From positions 25,330,474-25,394,473 of the forward strand of contig NC_058159.1 of assembly GCF_020080835.1 (NCBI RefSeq): a DNA stretch of 64,000 nucleotides, written 5' to 3'. The DNA is from Cotesia glomerata. Its lineage: Eukaryota; Arthropoda; Insecta; Hymenoptera; Braconidae. How positions within the stretch are numbered: position 1 is the first letter of the stretch; the number at the start of each line of letters is the position of its first letter. The notes under the pieces are model-generated. The model searched no databases. It had not been told where the DNA came from and was given only the letters and a program-made list of their open reading frames with translations. Both the position numbers and the translations under genes were made by a program. Shown here one piece after another: positions 11,772 to 25,659 of this stretch.

Positions 11772-14513
11772 AATTACTATTCTCGAATTATTTTCTAAAT
11801 TTAAAAAAAATATCAAACAAATATAAAAAAATTCTCGAACGAAGAACAACAATTTGAAGTTTCTAAAATGTGTCTCGAGGTAAGATGTATAGATGCATAG
11901 ATGTATATATGATTAATTAATCTCAAGATCGTGTCGTATCGGTAATTCTCTCAGCAGCCATAGAATAGTTGATATGAGATAGAAGTAGAAGATAGCTGAT
12001 AGTGCTATCCGTATTTCCCTAGATCGCAATTGGTTTCACTCTCGGTAGACTAAACTAAACGTGACCCAACAAACCACGCGTTCTAGTGGCTTCTATAAAC
12101 TCGGTCTGACCGCAGCCCAACTTTACTACTGAGGATTCGTCGATGGTTCTTCAGCAAATTTCCTTTTCTCCTCTTCCTACTACACCTATTGTTTTCTAAT
12201 TTCACGGGGTAGTAATCGCTTGCGTATAATCGACCCAGTTCTCTAAATACTTTCCGGTAACTAAAATTTTCAGTCATTCTTATCTAACAATAGAATAGAT
12301 ATGCGACTTGAATTTTTAGTAATTCTTATTATAGTAATTATTTAAATAATTGTTTGAAATTTAATGATTGATATCTATAAAATTTGACTTTTTAATCGTT
12401 ATAATGATAATAAAAATGTAACGTAAAATTTAAATGCATAAATTCATTCAATTTATAATTTAAAATCCCTTATATTTCAATAAATAAATTCCCCTACTGA
12501 TATTATAATAAAGATAATCTCTCGAGAAGACATTGAGGGGATTACAGGTTGAAATATTGGCTCTTACGATATTAAATTACTAAAATTAACTTTTTTTAAG
12601 CTCAGCTTTTGAGAACAAAAAATTAATTCGTTGATATTAATATTGATAATAATTATAATTATTTTCCATAGAACTGAGATATTTAAAGATCCTTACAAAT
12701 GAATCCGTATAAATCGCTCATAGTTAGTTATTAAAAATAATTTCCAAAGTACCCGAGGGTAATATGGTTTAGTTAACTAAGTTAGTTAATTAAGTGATAT
12801 TTGTGATGAAAAAAATCTATCGATCAATTTTGATGTTAATCATTATTCAAGGAATTTTTTTTACAAAATATTAATCAAAATTGGTAATTTCTACTATAAT
12901 AAATTCTATGAATAATATAAATAATCATGTTTATTTTTAAATAATGTTATGATTATTGATTTTAGATTTAGAGATGTTTAAACTATTAATTTTATATAAA
13001 ACGTACTTGAATACTGACTGAGATGGCAACCGGTTGATTAAATTAGATTCTTTTCATTTTATATCCTTCGACTAGGCTTAAGTAGACCGCCGGTACCTTA
13101 TACATCAATTTTAATGGAAAATTGTTGAATATAACCAATTACAACGTTTCAATGGCACCAATCAAAAATAAAAAACCATTTTATTACATTAATGCAAAAA
13201 AATAAATTTTTAAAAGTTTAACAGGCAGGTTTACTTTAATACTGTTGTTGTTATAATTATTTTTAATCTTTATAAAATTTTCCGGGATATTATGTGGCTG
13301 TATATATACTCGATGGAGTAGATAGGCGGAAAACTAATATAAATGGTGGGTAATTTTAGTTGGCAAAGTTCTGGGTAGAGGAGCCAGACAGACAGCTGGT
13401 ACTGGTGGTGCTTTAGCTTTTGGTGCACTCACTTTGGAAAAAGTCTTATCCGACTTTATACCAAAGTCCCTAAAGATTTACCGGACTCTTTGACATTAAC
13501 GATCTTACGATTTCGACTTGCGTCCATTTTCGTTATCCACCAGCTATTTCTGACGGGTTTTAAACTAGTGTTAGTAATGCCTTTTTAGTTTACATTTTTT
13601 ATCTTTATCTTTATCTTCATCTTCATCTTTATTTCTTACTAGTTTATTTTATTTTTTATTTCATTTCTGTTTTTATTTATGTCTATACAGACGATTCCAT
13701 TGAGACGAGTTGGATTTAGTTAAAAGCTCGGCATAAATATATCCACAGTTTGCAACGAGACCGTTGAACATGACTCGCTTCTTTTAAAGTAATTCCCTCT
13801 AAGAATACGCAATGAGCTCCTGGATTTATAAATTTTTCAGCTACAAATTCTATACTGTACACTCGCCAGTCTCTGTATTCACCAAACAGTGTCTATCAAA
13901 CCACTGCATAATGCACGCCATACAAACCAACTTTGTCTAAATGTGTACATTTTTTTTTTTTTAATTTTTAAATATAATTAATTTCAGCTGAAAAAAATTA
14001 ATTATCTGAGATATAATTTTATTTTAACCTTCCATAATTATTTTTAATAGCTTAATTTTATTTTTAGGTTAAAATAAAAAATTTCAATAGATTGAATTAT
14101 GAATGCTTAAAACAATTTGCGAAAAACCAGAAAGTTTAAAGAGCTAAGATTTTTTAATTAATTACAAAAAAAAACTATTAACTTGCAGTTTTGTATTGAA
14201 AAAAAAAAAATAATTATCGATATATTTTTTTTAATTTCTATAATAAATTAAATCCTAAAACTATTAGATGTCTACTGATATAGTTTCATTAAATTTGTGA
14301 TTATGTATGAAACAATTACTTGTAAAAGAAATAACTACTTAATTCTAAGTTTGAAATTGAAACAATAATCATATTAAACTCGAAAAACTAAGTATAAGCT
14401 TACATTACAATTACAATCACTTATTAAAGTTTGATTATAGATTAAAATTAACAACAAAAAGTTAACTACTTAAAAGTCTTACTATCAACAAAACTTCACA
14501 AGATTTATGTTAT
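11772..14513. other. gene-free AT-rich DNA
   Basis: No gene or clear repeat is supported. Patches at about 11930-12290 and 13320-13560 are less AT-rich and could be conserved non-coding or exon DNA, but no splice-bounded coding segment was recognised. The rest is A/T-rich with T and A runs. Confidence 0.45.
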
Positions 14514-14999
14514 TTCGCTTTATCAAAGCAAAAAGGGCGTTAAAAAATTTTTTTTTGCTTCAATCAACTCAGAAATGTTAAAACTGTAAAAATTAATTAA
14601 AGAAATTAAAAATGTAATTTTTTTTGAGGTACGCCTTTTTTTTTTTTTTTTAAAGTAGAAATTAAAAATTTTGAACTTATGGTTATGAAAATTCAGAATT
14701 CGAGATATTAAATTTCGTTAGATTTAAAAAAATTAAACATTCATCAAATGTTTTGACATTCCAAGAGTCTACTTTATAAAATTTTCGATTTTAATAGCCG
14801 TTGAAATTCAAAACGTTGAAATAATGAAAAATACATTTTTTTTTGCAACACGCTCTTTTTGCTTTAAGAACTTTTTTTTCAATACAAAAAATTTTATTTT
14901 TCACTTTTTCAGTCAATTTTCACAATTCTAACAATACTGAGTTAAGTAAAACAAAAAAAAATTTTTTATACGCCCTTTTGGCTTTAAAATCGCGATATC
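14514..14999. mobile_element. inverted-repeat element, about 485 bp
   Basis: The left arm contains AAGCAAAAAGGGCGTTAAAA and the right arm the complement of AAGCCAAAAGGGCGTATAAA. The similarity continues inwards for over 100 bp, with an ATCAACTCAGAAATGTTA piece on the left matching the complement of TAACAATACTGAGTTAA on the right. A further AAAAAGNGCGTNTTGC-type unit recurs inside the right arm. No transposase. The 62-codon frame at 14843-15031 overlaps the right arm and is not a gene. Confidence 0.65.
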
Positions 15000-17429
15000 T
15001 TCAGAAATATAATAGATTATGTGATATATGAGTCAAAAGATACGAAAAATGATAAACATCTTATTGCTATGTAGTTATGTAGAAAAAAAAATGTATTCTA
15101 AATATGATAATAAAGTTGTTGATGTTTATGAGTAGTTAAAAATTGAAAGATATTATTATCTGAGGTCTCGTGAGGAGAGGAGACTTAGCCATAACGGTAA
15201 TCGAATACTTCCGGCAGGAAAGCGTCAATGCGAAACATAGACCGGTAGCAAGTAGAGGTAGCGTGTATTACGAGCTGACTCTGAGAATGTTCGGGAAATG
15301 TTGAATCAGCGTGCACCCGGAAATCCGGGAATCCAACTATCTGGCGAGTAAGTACCACTCGCTGAGCGCGTACTTACTCTATTCCATCAACTGCTACATT
15401 TTATATATTTTCTATCTCACTTTAAACTCCACACACATTCATATACATATACACAAATACTTTTTATTATCCATTACTATTCCTTTTTCGATCTTTTTTA
15501 ATTACCGGATTTACTCGCTCGGTTTATAATTACAACTTCTATGGATACTAGATTAAATTTAAAAGTTTTTTTAAATCCAAGATTAAGAAAATAAATTTTA
15601 ATAATGTTTTTATCTAATCCAAAAAATTATTATTTTAATTTTAATAAGAAACTATTATTTTTTTTTAATTCAATACAACGAGAAAAATTTTACTTTCTTT
15701 TTAATTAGAATGAAAAAGGTTAAATTTTAATTAAAAAGAATCGACATAAAAAATGTAAATTACTTGAAGTAATATTTTATAACATTGTACTACAATAAAT
15801 AAATAATATACGTGAACTTTTGCCGTATTAACAATTAGGAGTAACTTTATAAAAGTTTTCAGAAAAAAAGCATGAAATTTTTAGCGAGATGATTTCAGAG
15901 TGATTACATTTACTCCTTAAATATTATACATCAAACTCAAAACTACAATGAAATATTAAAATTTTAATTACTCAGTTAATTATAATAACGGACGAAAGTT
16001 TTGGACTTGCTAAATAATTCTTTAACATTTGAGAGTAAAATAAAAAAAAAGAATAAGTGACTATGGAATGACTAATTACTTATGAAATAGTAAAAGCAAA
16101 GATGAAACAAAAATGAGATTGAGATTGAGACAGTTTCTTGATGCCTGTGTCAAAAGATTGAATCTGTTTGTCCCGGGCAACATTTATCACAATTAAACAT
16201 AATGGCCACAAAGAAATATTTAATTTTCTCATTTAGTTGACGAGAAAAGTTTTTTGCAAGGTCGTTGTGGCACCTGATAGCTGTGCAATCTAAAATAATG
16301 ACCAGATAGTAATAATAATAAGTATACTTTTAGTTTAGTCAATAGAATCACAAAGCATATATTAAAAATACACAGTGTCATTTAAAAGTTAGGATTGGTA
16401 TTAAGTGAAATAGTGATAGTAGTAGGAGTCAATGTTTGATCGCACCGAATTGTTAGTTGCTAGTTGTTGCAGTGATAATGATAATAATAATATGTCAAAC
16501 GTAGTGGTGGATAGTGATAGTAGTAGTGGTTGAAAAGTAACAAAGTGGTTTGACTCCGGTGATATTCCTTCTTGGCCAACTGACGCTTCTACAACCTCGA
16601 CCTCGATGAGCACCGGACTATCAAGCACACCCGGAGAGCTTTATCGATTATTTGCCATCCCATTAATACGTTATTATTATATCTTCCTGCAAAAGGGTTA
16701 TCCGCTCACGCTGATTACATTCCATCTGGTCTCAACGATCGCATCAGGTTATGGGCTTGCTGAGCCACTGAATCCTACGGGACGTTAAAGTGACACCGCT
16801 GAGGAACCACATGACTTAATTTGTGTGCTTAAGTCTAAATTTATTTTGTGGGTATTCACTCGATCGAATTTCCCGATATACAAAATCTTTTATTTTTCAT
16901 TTTAAATTTTGTGATCTTTGAGGAAAGACTTTTGGAGTGACAGTATATATGATTTTTAACTATCAAACTAAGCAAAAATTTTGTTATAAAATTTGTGACC
17001 GAGGGATTCAGTAGTTTAAACGGTAGAGCACCCGACATTTAGTCGTGGAGATCCCGAACTGACTTCTGTTCCCTCAAAATAATTTTTGCTTTCAATAAGG
17101 AAGAAAATCTAATATGTGTATTTTAAAAGTGAGATCTCTGGAGTAAACTCGAAAAATAAAACACTTAAAAATTGTTATGTCGATTGGAAAACCCTTAAAA
17201 TAAATAATAATAAAAATTTCACCAATCAAAAGATATATTCATATGGATTAATTTAAAATGAATCTTTTTTATACAATATATAGACTGTCATTGCCATATC
17301 GACGTTCTAATTAGCAAATTGTCTAACTGCATTTTAGAGAATCTTCTATTTGTACGAAAAAAACAATTAGTTCAAAATTTATTATCACTTTAAAAAAGCA
17401 TTTAATATCATTATTATCTAATAGAGATA
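15000..17429. other. gene-free DNA with mixed composition
   Basis: No gene is supported. Less AT-rich, apparently single-copy patches lie at 15170-15400 and 16390-16850. Between them is A/T-rich DNA with many runs. Frames of 60-75 codons at 15311-15529, 16401-16628 and 16606-16788 show no recognisable domain. Confidence 0.45.
17001..17075 (+). pseudogene. degenerate tRNA-like sequence
   Basis: The 75 bp has an acceptor-like pairing of GAGGGA with TCCCTC, an A-box-like GTTTAAACGGTAGAGC and a CCGACAT segment also found in the tRNA-like sequence at 57301-57372. The B-box region is badly degraded. It is best read as a tRNA-derived relic or SINE head, not a working tRNA. Confidence 0.4.
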
Positions 17430-17645
17430 GGGGAGGGGGGGGGCAAAATGGGGTACTTAAGAAACCGTTATGATTTTAAGGACAAATATGCTGATTTTTC
17501 TCGTTTTCAGTCGTAATTGAAGGAAAATAATCAAATTTCAAGTTGCCGTAGAAAAAAATTTTTTTTCTCCCCTCCGGGCGGAAAGCGTCAATTTTCCGCC
17601 CGCTGCGCTAAATGAAAATGCCACTTTCCGCCTCCGTCGAGGAGA

Positions 17646-17787
17646 AAAATAGTATTCTCACCACGGGCAGGAAATAAGAAAGCCTCAGATCACATGTTTG
17701 TCGACCTCGGCTTCGCCTCGGTTAACAATTACATGTAATCTGAGACATTTCTTATTTTCCTGCCCTAAGTAAGAAATATACTATTTT
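17646..17787. repeat. hairpin repeat with CCTCGGCTTCGCCTCGG tip
   Basis: Two arms of about 55-60 bp (GGGCAGGAAATAAGAAAG on the left, complement of GGGCAGGAAAATAAGAAAT on the right) flank the tip CCTCGGCTTCGCCTCGG at 17705-17721. The outer ends read AAAATAGTAT and the inverse. The same ends, GGGCAG segment and tip recur at 18751-18889, so this is a small hairpin family. Confidence 0.8.
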
Positions 17788-18632
17788 CTTACTACGCCGG
17801 TCAAAAGTACGGGGTTCCCGCTGAGATTTCACCGCAGAAAGACCCTTTTTTATGCCGTGGTCGAGTCGCGCATGCGCTCTACGACGGGAAGCCGAAATAA
17901 TGCATTCATGCACTGACAACGAGACTCGAGGCGGCAGAAAGCCCGAAAGTCGGTAGTCGCGCTCACTCTAGAACTTATGTTTATAAGCCTAACCTTACTT
18001 GTGATTGTTATGAATGTATGTGTCTTGTATGAAAATTAAGTTAACCGACACTCAACAAGTTTTGATTTTTTTATTAATTAAAAACTAGAACTAAAAAACT
18101 ATTTTTAAAAAATTCCACGTATAATTTTTGAAATTTTCTACATGTGAAAATTTTTGTTTTAATTTTTTAAAAATTATTTATCAATAAAATAAATTATTAA
18201 AAGTTTCAAATGTCGGCTAATTTAATTTTCATCTATCTTGTTATGTGTCAATGATTTTAGGTTGAAACTAAGTTAATTATAGAAAATAAATATTTATTTT
18301 AATGAAATGAGACTTGTTTAATATTTAAATTACCAAAAGAAACGAGAAATATTTTTTATCCTGATAGATATTCTCAAATAAATAAATTCATCATTGAAAA
18401 AATAATTATTTGAAAAAATACACAAACAGATTTTTTTCTTAATTTTTTTTTCTATGCATTTTACGATTATTATTTCATTTTTCTGTTTTTTTTTTTTTTA
18501 TTCTTAAAATCAGAGTTAATTTATAATATATTTATAACTTTAAATTTATTTAATTAAATTAAGATATTTTCTCAAAAGAAAGTAGTAATATGATAGATTA
18601 TAAATTAGTATCTTTATTGACAGGTGTATTTA

Positions 18633-18702
18633 ATGCCTGCCCCCCCCCCCCCCCACCAGCAGCACTCGCTTCGCTCGTGCCGCAGATGTCGGGGGCAGGC
18701 AT
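18633..18702. repeat. GC-rich hairpin with CTCGCTTCGCTCG tip and C run
   Basis: ATGCCTGCCCCC pairs with GGGGGCAGGCAT around the tip CACTCGCTTCGCTCGTG (18663-18679). A 16-base C run sits in the left arm. The core differs from the two neighbouring hairpins but has the same kind of GCTTCGC tip. Confidence 0.7.
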
Positions 18703-18750
18703 CAATTTTTTTCAACGCAATTTTTTGCGTACTTTCGACCGGATAGCAAG

Positions 18751-18889
18751 AAAACTAGTATACACTACATGGGCAGAAATTTGAGAGCCCTGAACTGCGC
18801 GACATGATGGCCTCGGCTTCGCCTCGGGCATCATGGTGCGCAGTGCAGGAATCTCAACTTTCTGCCCTTGTAGTGTAATATACTATTTT
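18751..18889. repeat. second hairpin repeat with CCTCGGCTTCGCCTCGG tip
   Basis: Arms of about 60 bp (ACACTACATGGGCAGAAA on the left, inverse on the right) flank the same 17-base tip at 18811-18827. Outer ends are AAAACTAGTAT and the inverse. The arms between the shared GGGCAG segment and the tip differ from the 17646 copy, yet each arm matches its own partner. Confidence 0.8.
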
Positions 18890-19512
18890 TTTGCGGGCAA
18901 AATGGTATACCCCCTGAAAAAGTGAAAAAAAAATTTCGTTATCCAAAAATGAAATGTCGTTAAAAAAATAACATTTTCTTATCGATAAGTCTACGAAAGA
19001 ACCCAAAGAGATGAACAAATCACCCAAAAAAGAAATATTGTTATAGTTGACGCAATATACTCCTAACAAAAATTGAGGTAGCAAAAAAAAGTTTTTAATT
19101 TTGTAGTAATTTTTGACGGGTTTCGCTTGAGTAAAAATAATATAAAGATAAAAAAAAAAGAGTTCCCTTGAGAAGATTCTAATTTTTGGATCTTCCGGTG
19201 AAAAATTTTTTAGACATAGTTCTCACGCAATTCCAAGCAATAGCACGAAAAAAAAACATTCGTAATTTTTTTGCACTCTCTTTCTTGGTTTAGGGATTCA
19301 GGAAAATTTTTTCAAGTTGAATGATCTTGTAGGCCTGAAGATCTTACTTTTTAAATTAAATATCTCACAAGCCCACCAAATGATTTTGAAGAAATTGGCG
19401 GCCTCTGACACAGTTTTCTGAGCATTGATAGTTAAATTATGACATCAAAAATTATCCGAGAATAAATTTTGAAGTTATTTGACAAAGAAATTCTTTTAGA
19501 ATGGTTAGTTTA

Positions 19513-20151
19513 CACAGAAAAAAGGTTCACTTGATCCAAGAAAATATTTGTCTTCCTAATTATTTCCTTGAGCGAAAAAAAAATTTTCTTTTTGACACAA
19601 GAAATTTCACTTATTCCAACAAAATTATCTCTCTTGTTTTAAGAAATATGTATCTTGATCCAAGAAAATTTATTTAAGTCAAGAAAATCTTCTTGTTTTG
19701 AGAAAATTCAGCCTCTTGCTCCAAAAAATTAATTATAAAGATAGAAGTAAATTTTCATTAATATTTTTATTGATTAACATATCAAATGGGAAGATCAAAT
19801 AATGTTGAATCATTTTTTTTCATTCAATATGTATAATTGCACGCTAAAATAATATAAAATGGCTATCAAATATTCAAGAAAAAAATTTTCTCAAGGTGAG
19901 AAAATTTTTTTCTCAGCTGAAGTAGGTGGCACTGCTTCCCTAAAGTATCTAAAAATCTTGATCAAATGTAAAAATTCATTGCATCAAGTATTTATGATAA
20001 TTTAAATTAAGAAAAAATTACTTCCACCAAGAATAGAATTTCAAGAAAAATTTTTATTTCGGGCAACACAACTTCAGTCTTCCTTCAGGCACCTGAAAAT
20101 TTTCTTGAGCCAAGAATTTTGTTCTCCAGTCAAGAAATTTTTCTTTCTGTG
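19513..20151. mobile_element. CACAG-ended element with CTTGATTCAAG-type repeats
   Basis: TA flanks lie at 19511-19512 and 20152-20153. Ends are CACAGAAAAAAGGTT and the inverse of CACAGAAAGAAAAATTTC. The whole 639 bp is filled with variants of TTGATCCAAGAAA and its complement, more than ten in both orientations. The same motif fills 51727-54095 outside its insert, so these are one family. It sits inside the G-rich element at 17430-20574. Confidence 0.8.
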
Positions 20152-20576
20152 TAAGATTTTTACACTCACATACACACACGCCGACAGATATCCTCGTAGG
20201 AATATTGAACTAGTTCCTAGGACCTTAAAAATGTGAAGATCAGATTAGAACTTGATTTTCGAAAACTGGCATGGAACCAATGACTCCCCGATTTTTTTTT
20301 TTTTAATCATTCATTTGTAAAGCGAGAACTTAAAAATTTAGAAAAAGTAATCGTAGATGTGAAAAAAAATTTATTACGATGCACAATGACGATAAAAATT
20401 GCTGTAAGAAAAGTTAGAAAAAAAAAATTTTTTTTTCTTTTAAATTGTAGGAAATGACGTTAAAATATATTTTAGGAAGCTGAAAGAGCTTTTTGGAAAA
20501 AAAAAATTTTCTTACGAAATTTTGGGGGTACCCCATTTTGCCACCTCTACCCCATTTTGCCCCCCCCCCTCCCCTA

Positions 20577-21670
20577 TAATATTTAGGTTTGAATCATTCA
20601 AATAATTTATAATTGGATTATTGCTACATCAAAAAGTTAAAAAATCACTCTCTAAAAAATAAGGAGTTAGACAAATTGCTAAATAGACCGTCGATATATG
20701 GCTGATTGGCCATGTTAGGAAATTTTTTCACGACTTTTCCTTTGATTTAATTTAATAGGTATAGAAACCATAAATTGCTTGTACATAATTTGGAAACATG
20801 ACAAGCAATTGAACAATAATAATGATCGAGGATTTAAACTTAGCATTTTCGAATAATGAAGTAACAATAGAGTTGATATTTGTGAACGAAATGGAATGAA
20901 ACAAGTTCATAATTATTTCAAAACATTATCATGAATATTACGGTTATATCCGATGTATCACATGATAATTTGTTTACAATATGTTTGGAAATAACTGTAT
21001 AGCTTAATCAAGTAATAACTATACTACCAATCTGTGCAAACAACAACTGGTAGCTCAATCATTGAATCTAAATCCTAGAAAATTAATTTCAAATCCAATC
21101 ATTGAGAATCTAATTTCAAGGTTTACAATACGTAACAATTACAATAATAAACATAACTTTAGTAAATAGATTATGAATAAAGTAAAAAATTTTTATACAT
21201 AATTTCTGAGAATGATTAAAATCAAATTGGCTTTTTTAGATAAAAAAGAATTCTGAAATTTTTATTATCAATTTGCCCTGGGGATCTATTATGTCTAAAA
21301 ATAACTAGAGTGTTTTTATAAAAATGAAAAATTTTATCAGACATTTCCGGTGGTAAATTATGTTATGAAGCTGTACAGAATAGTCGACGATAAAATGAGT
21401 ATTTATTTTTTGTCAGGTACAAATGCAATTACAGAATAATAAATATCTATAATTTTGTATGAGTAGAGAAAATAGTACTTATTGAGATAACACCGTCGAT
21501 GTAATTTATAGAGAGGTGCTCGGATGATTTACATGCGGTCGGTTGACCTGGTAACAGTGGTTCCAAAACCACACGACACACGGACTGGACCGAGGCTGAT
21601 ATTTTATTTGCATAAATCGTCAGACACTAATTTATAAAATTATAAAATACTCAAAAATTTCAATAGTAGT

Positions 21671-21711
<41 letters not shown>

Positions 21712-24562
21712 TTTTTTTTTTTATTCTTTAAAAGCTGTGAAAAAAATCGACACCAATAAATAATATGCGCGATAACATACTCGTAAAGTTTTATTACCAA
21801 AAGACTCATAAAAACTAAGAAGGAAATTTTTCCTTAACTCTAACGGATTTCATATCTTTTCTCGATCCAAAATGTTGAGAAAAACACGTTAGGTGAGCTT
21901 AAGTAAAACAAAACGGAGTCTGAAAACATAACTAAGTTAAAGTTAAAGTTAAAATGGTGTATTAATAATAATAGAATAAAAAGGAAACTGAATTGAAAGA
22001 AATAGACAACAGTAATTTATAGAAACAAATGAGTTACGTATAATTTCTGTTTAAAACAATTACCGTGTGCATAAAAAACTGTTTCGGTGAGAAAAAAAAA
22101 AAAAAAAAAAAACTAACTAAATAAAACACATTCATCGTAAATTTCAAGTGCACTTGGCATTTTATTTCAAAATGAATATATATACTGTTAAAAAACGTAC
22201 GGCAACGTCCGTTAATCCGTTTTACTCTGACTCATTCCCTCCTCTCCTCTGCCCCTATTTCTCTCCTGCTATTTTCCCCACCAAAGTACCCTCGGTATAC
22301 TCTTTTAGTCCCGTAACACTACCCTCACCTCCATGTCCTCGTTCTGAAAAATCCGCATACTGAAATAAAAATCCGATTAGCCAAAGAGTCTACAAATTTA
22401 ATACTAAGTGAATAAAAATCCCCTATTACATATTCGCTGTAACGAATATCTGTATTTATAACTTTAATAAAGCCATTTTAATTATAACTGGTGATTATCT
22501 TTTCATTTTAATTTATGTTACTACTTGTATTAAAAACTGTTTTTCATAATTTTATGCAAGCATTTATAAGCGGAGATTATTTATTGACGCGTTTGACAAA
22601 AATTAATTTTTTTATTCTCCAAATAAAATTACCTACTTTGATGTTTAAACTGTTAGAATTTGTGTAGTGTATTAATTTCAATAAAAGATGTAATTTTTTA
22701 TTTACCGAAACACGTAATATTTTATAGCAAGTTTTTTCTAATCTTTTTCCTTATTTTTCAGTTTTTTTTTCATATTTTATGCTCAATTTTTTATAATCAC
22801 CTAATTCATCACAGATTAGCTGAAAATTTTAATTTTATTCAAAAATTACAGAGTATTATTAATTTTTTTAAGAAGATATTGTGCAAAATCACTTTTCTTA
22901 CAATATTCTTCAATTTTTTAATACGCGTACTTCTAAATGTCCTCTATACAAACAAATTTTTTTTAATAGTCCTTGCGGTGCTAATTTTCGAAACATTAGC
23001 AATTAAAAATCGTACATCTAACATGTATTCCCTATCCTGACCGTAGTTAGAGTGAATATTTTAATGAATAACAACCAAACTTTTCTTAGAATATTTTTGA
23101 AAAACTGGGAATATTTAATTGAAGTTATAACAAGTATTTTCTATCAAAAATAACATAAACGAGCGATATTTATTTTTTTATAAAAAATGTTTGAAGTTAG
23201 CGACTTTCGATATTTTACGTGAGTGGAAGTAAGTGAGCGATAGTCTGATATGAGAAACCCTGATATGAGAAAGAAACCAATAGCCATAACCTATTGGTGT
23301 CTTTATTTGCCATAATACCTCCTTAATAATATCAATAAATGTAAAGAATTAAAATAACCTATTATTTTCTAAAGAATTAAAATTCTTATCTTCAAATTTG
23401 AAAATTTTAATTTTATCAAAAATTACAAAGTATTAGAATTCAATTTTAACTACAAGATATTTTATTAAAAGAATATCGGGTGATTGCTAACTTCTCGCTC
23501 ATCCTAATGTGACCTAAAATGGCAAATTTTTATAACAAGCCATATATTAATATATGAGGACGTATCAAAAATTTCATATGGACATATCAGGATATTTTTT
23601 AACAAAAATTCAGTTCATTATTTTGACAAGTATCAACTTAATTTAATTAATTTCTTCCTCAAAACATAAAACCCATCAATATAAATATTTTCTGCGCTCG
23701 AAAACCTATAACAGAAAAACATTAAACCGCATATGAATTTTATACGACATCGTAAAATACTTGTGAATCCTGAAATAGTTGAACTTTGATGTCAATGTTT
23801 AGTGGTTTGAAATGACGCGCATAAGAGCTCTGAGAAATACCAATTTGATTCCACAAACAGGTCATAATTCAAAACAATAAAAATGTTGATGAATAGTAGT
23901 AGAAAAGCATTGAAGAGAAACGACAAAACAGTGAATAGAAGCAATATTTCCTCCAAGTCTTAGATCCTTGAACAAGCAAGAAGGATTGACCGAGCAAACA
24001 AACACTCAAGTTTAACTACACAGTAGGAGGTCCTTGACAGTAGAGAGGATCGTTCGATCTAGTCGGTAAACACAGTGCTTATGTCCGGGCTTACTATCAA
24101 AAGCTAAGACATTCAGGATCGTCTACAACAACCAGGGATCTTAAAGACATCTGGGCGTTTGCTGGATCACTGCTGCTTGCCAGTAGAACAAACGCTGGTC
24201 CTTAAATTCCTAACTCGTATCTAAGAACCAAGTTATTGGAAAATATCCGAAACTTGTTCTCCATATTACTCGAGACTCTGCTGATGTTCTCTCATTCCTT
24301 TTTATAAGTCTTCTTATCTGCTTAGGCATCGCTAATGCTCTTGTCTAGCAGTCTCCATTTTCTATCTTGGAAAGTTCCATACTCGGAAATATTTCAAGTA
24401 TGTACATACAATCTCTTTTTTCTGGTCGTCTCTCTATTCTGCTTCGACTACAAGTCGCTCTTCTACAGCTATCACTTGTGTTTTTTAATATGTACAGCCG
24501 TACGGTCGCACTATTTCAAATAACATAAAAAATATAAGTATAAATAAAATTCCAAAATTGTA
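20577..24562. other. gene-free AT-rich DNA
   Basis: No gene is supported. It holds an (AAT)n array at 21672-21709 and an A run at 22089-22111. Less AT-rich patches at 22200-22360 and 23820-24490 look single-copy. Fragments GAGGACGTATC and CATATGGACATATCAGG near 23555-23595 resemble dispersed family F. The 126-codon frame at 22660-23040 is a T-rich Phe/Leu/Ile product with no domain. Confidence 0.5.
21672..21709. repeat. (AAT)n microsatellite
   Basis: About 12 tandem AAT units followed by an A/T run. Confidence 0.95.
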
Positions 24563-24564
24563 TA

Positions 24565-25608
24565 CACGGAAAGAAAATTATGGGAATTATTCCTATACTA
24601 TAATAGAAACTATTCCGATATCATTATGGGAACTAATCCCATAATATTATGGGAACTATTCCTATAATATTATGGGAATGGTTCCCATAATGCTATAGGA
24701 ATCATTTCTATATTATTATAGGAATGGTTTCCATAATTTATGGGAACCATTCCCATAATAGTATAGGAATAGTTCCCACAATATATAGGTTTAAATCCTA
24801 CATGGAAAAAAAAAAATTGGGGCTGCCACATGATACATTCCTGTGGAAGATACATGACTTTCATATGACAGCAACATGATTTTCATGTGGCAGGCAATAA
24901 TAGTTAAAACAACAATAATGATTAAATCATGATCATAATAATAATTTATATTATTAAGAGAATAAGAACAATTTTGTCTCCTGGATAGTCACATGATGAA
25001 ATCGATTTTTTAGTGAAATTTAGTGTCATTGCAAAGGACTTGACATGAATTTGTGCCTTTTCAAAGTTTCATATCATTCTCGTCGATAGTCAATTTATGA
25101 TGATAGTCAACTTATAATAGATATTTAGGTTGCATTCGAAAATGCTCTATCTCTAAACATATAATTGAGAAATGACCTTGTATCTTGTGAACTATTGACA
25201 TTTTTAAAGATATAAGCTCATATTGATGTTACACTCATCGAGACCTTTCATTTGAGTACTCACATCAATTTTTCATATATTTTATATATTTATATATATT
25301 ACATATATGTATATATGAAAAATATATTAAAAATGCATGTGGGTACTCAAATGAAAGCTCTTGATGAGTGTAACATCGGGATGAGCTTATATCTTCAAAA
25401 ATGTCAATAGTTTACCAGATACAAGGTCATTTCTTCATTATGTATCTAGAAACAGAGCACTCGAATGCAGCCTAAATTCTTATTATATTAAATTGCCTAT
25501 TGGTGAAAATGATATGTAACCTTGAAAAGGCACAATTCCAAGCAAAAATCCATTTTATCACATAAATACACTGGCCACAAAATTTTCCTTATTCTCTTAA
25601 TAATATAG

Positions 25609-25659
<51 letters not shown>

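Larger units (their letters stand above)
17430..20574. mobile_element. G-rich-ended DNA element, 3.1 kb
   Basis: It starts GGGGAGGGGGGGGGCAAAAT and ends in the inverse (ATTTTGCCCCCCCCCCTCCCC), with TA at 17428-17429 and 20575-20576. The right terminus carries a second subterminal copy of the GGGGCAAAATGG-type motif. A smaller relative is at 52146-53883 and a fragment at 59593-59700. There is no transposase, so it is non-autonomous or decayed. It has been used as a landing site: it holds hairpins at 17646-17787, 18633-18702 and 18751-18889 and a nested element at 19513-20151. The family is not assigned. Confidence 0.8.

Noticed and set aside
24600..24780. Array of TATGGGAAY units considered as a satellite or CRISPR
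   Set aside because: Units alternate in orientation and are mirrored at 25800-26130, so they are inverted-repeat arms of one element.
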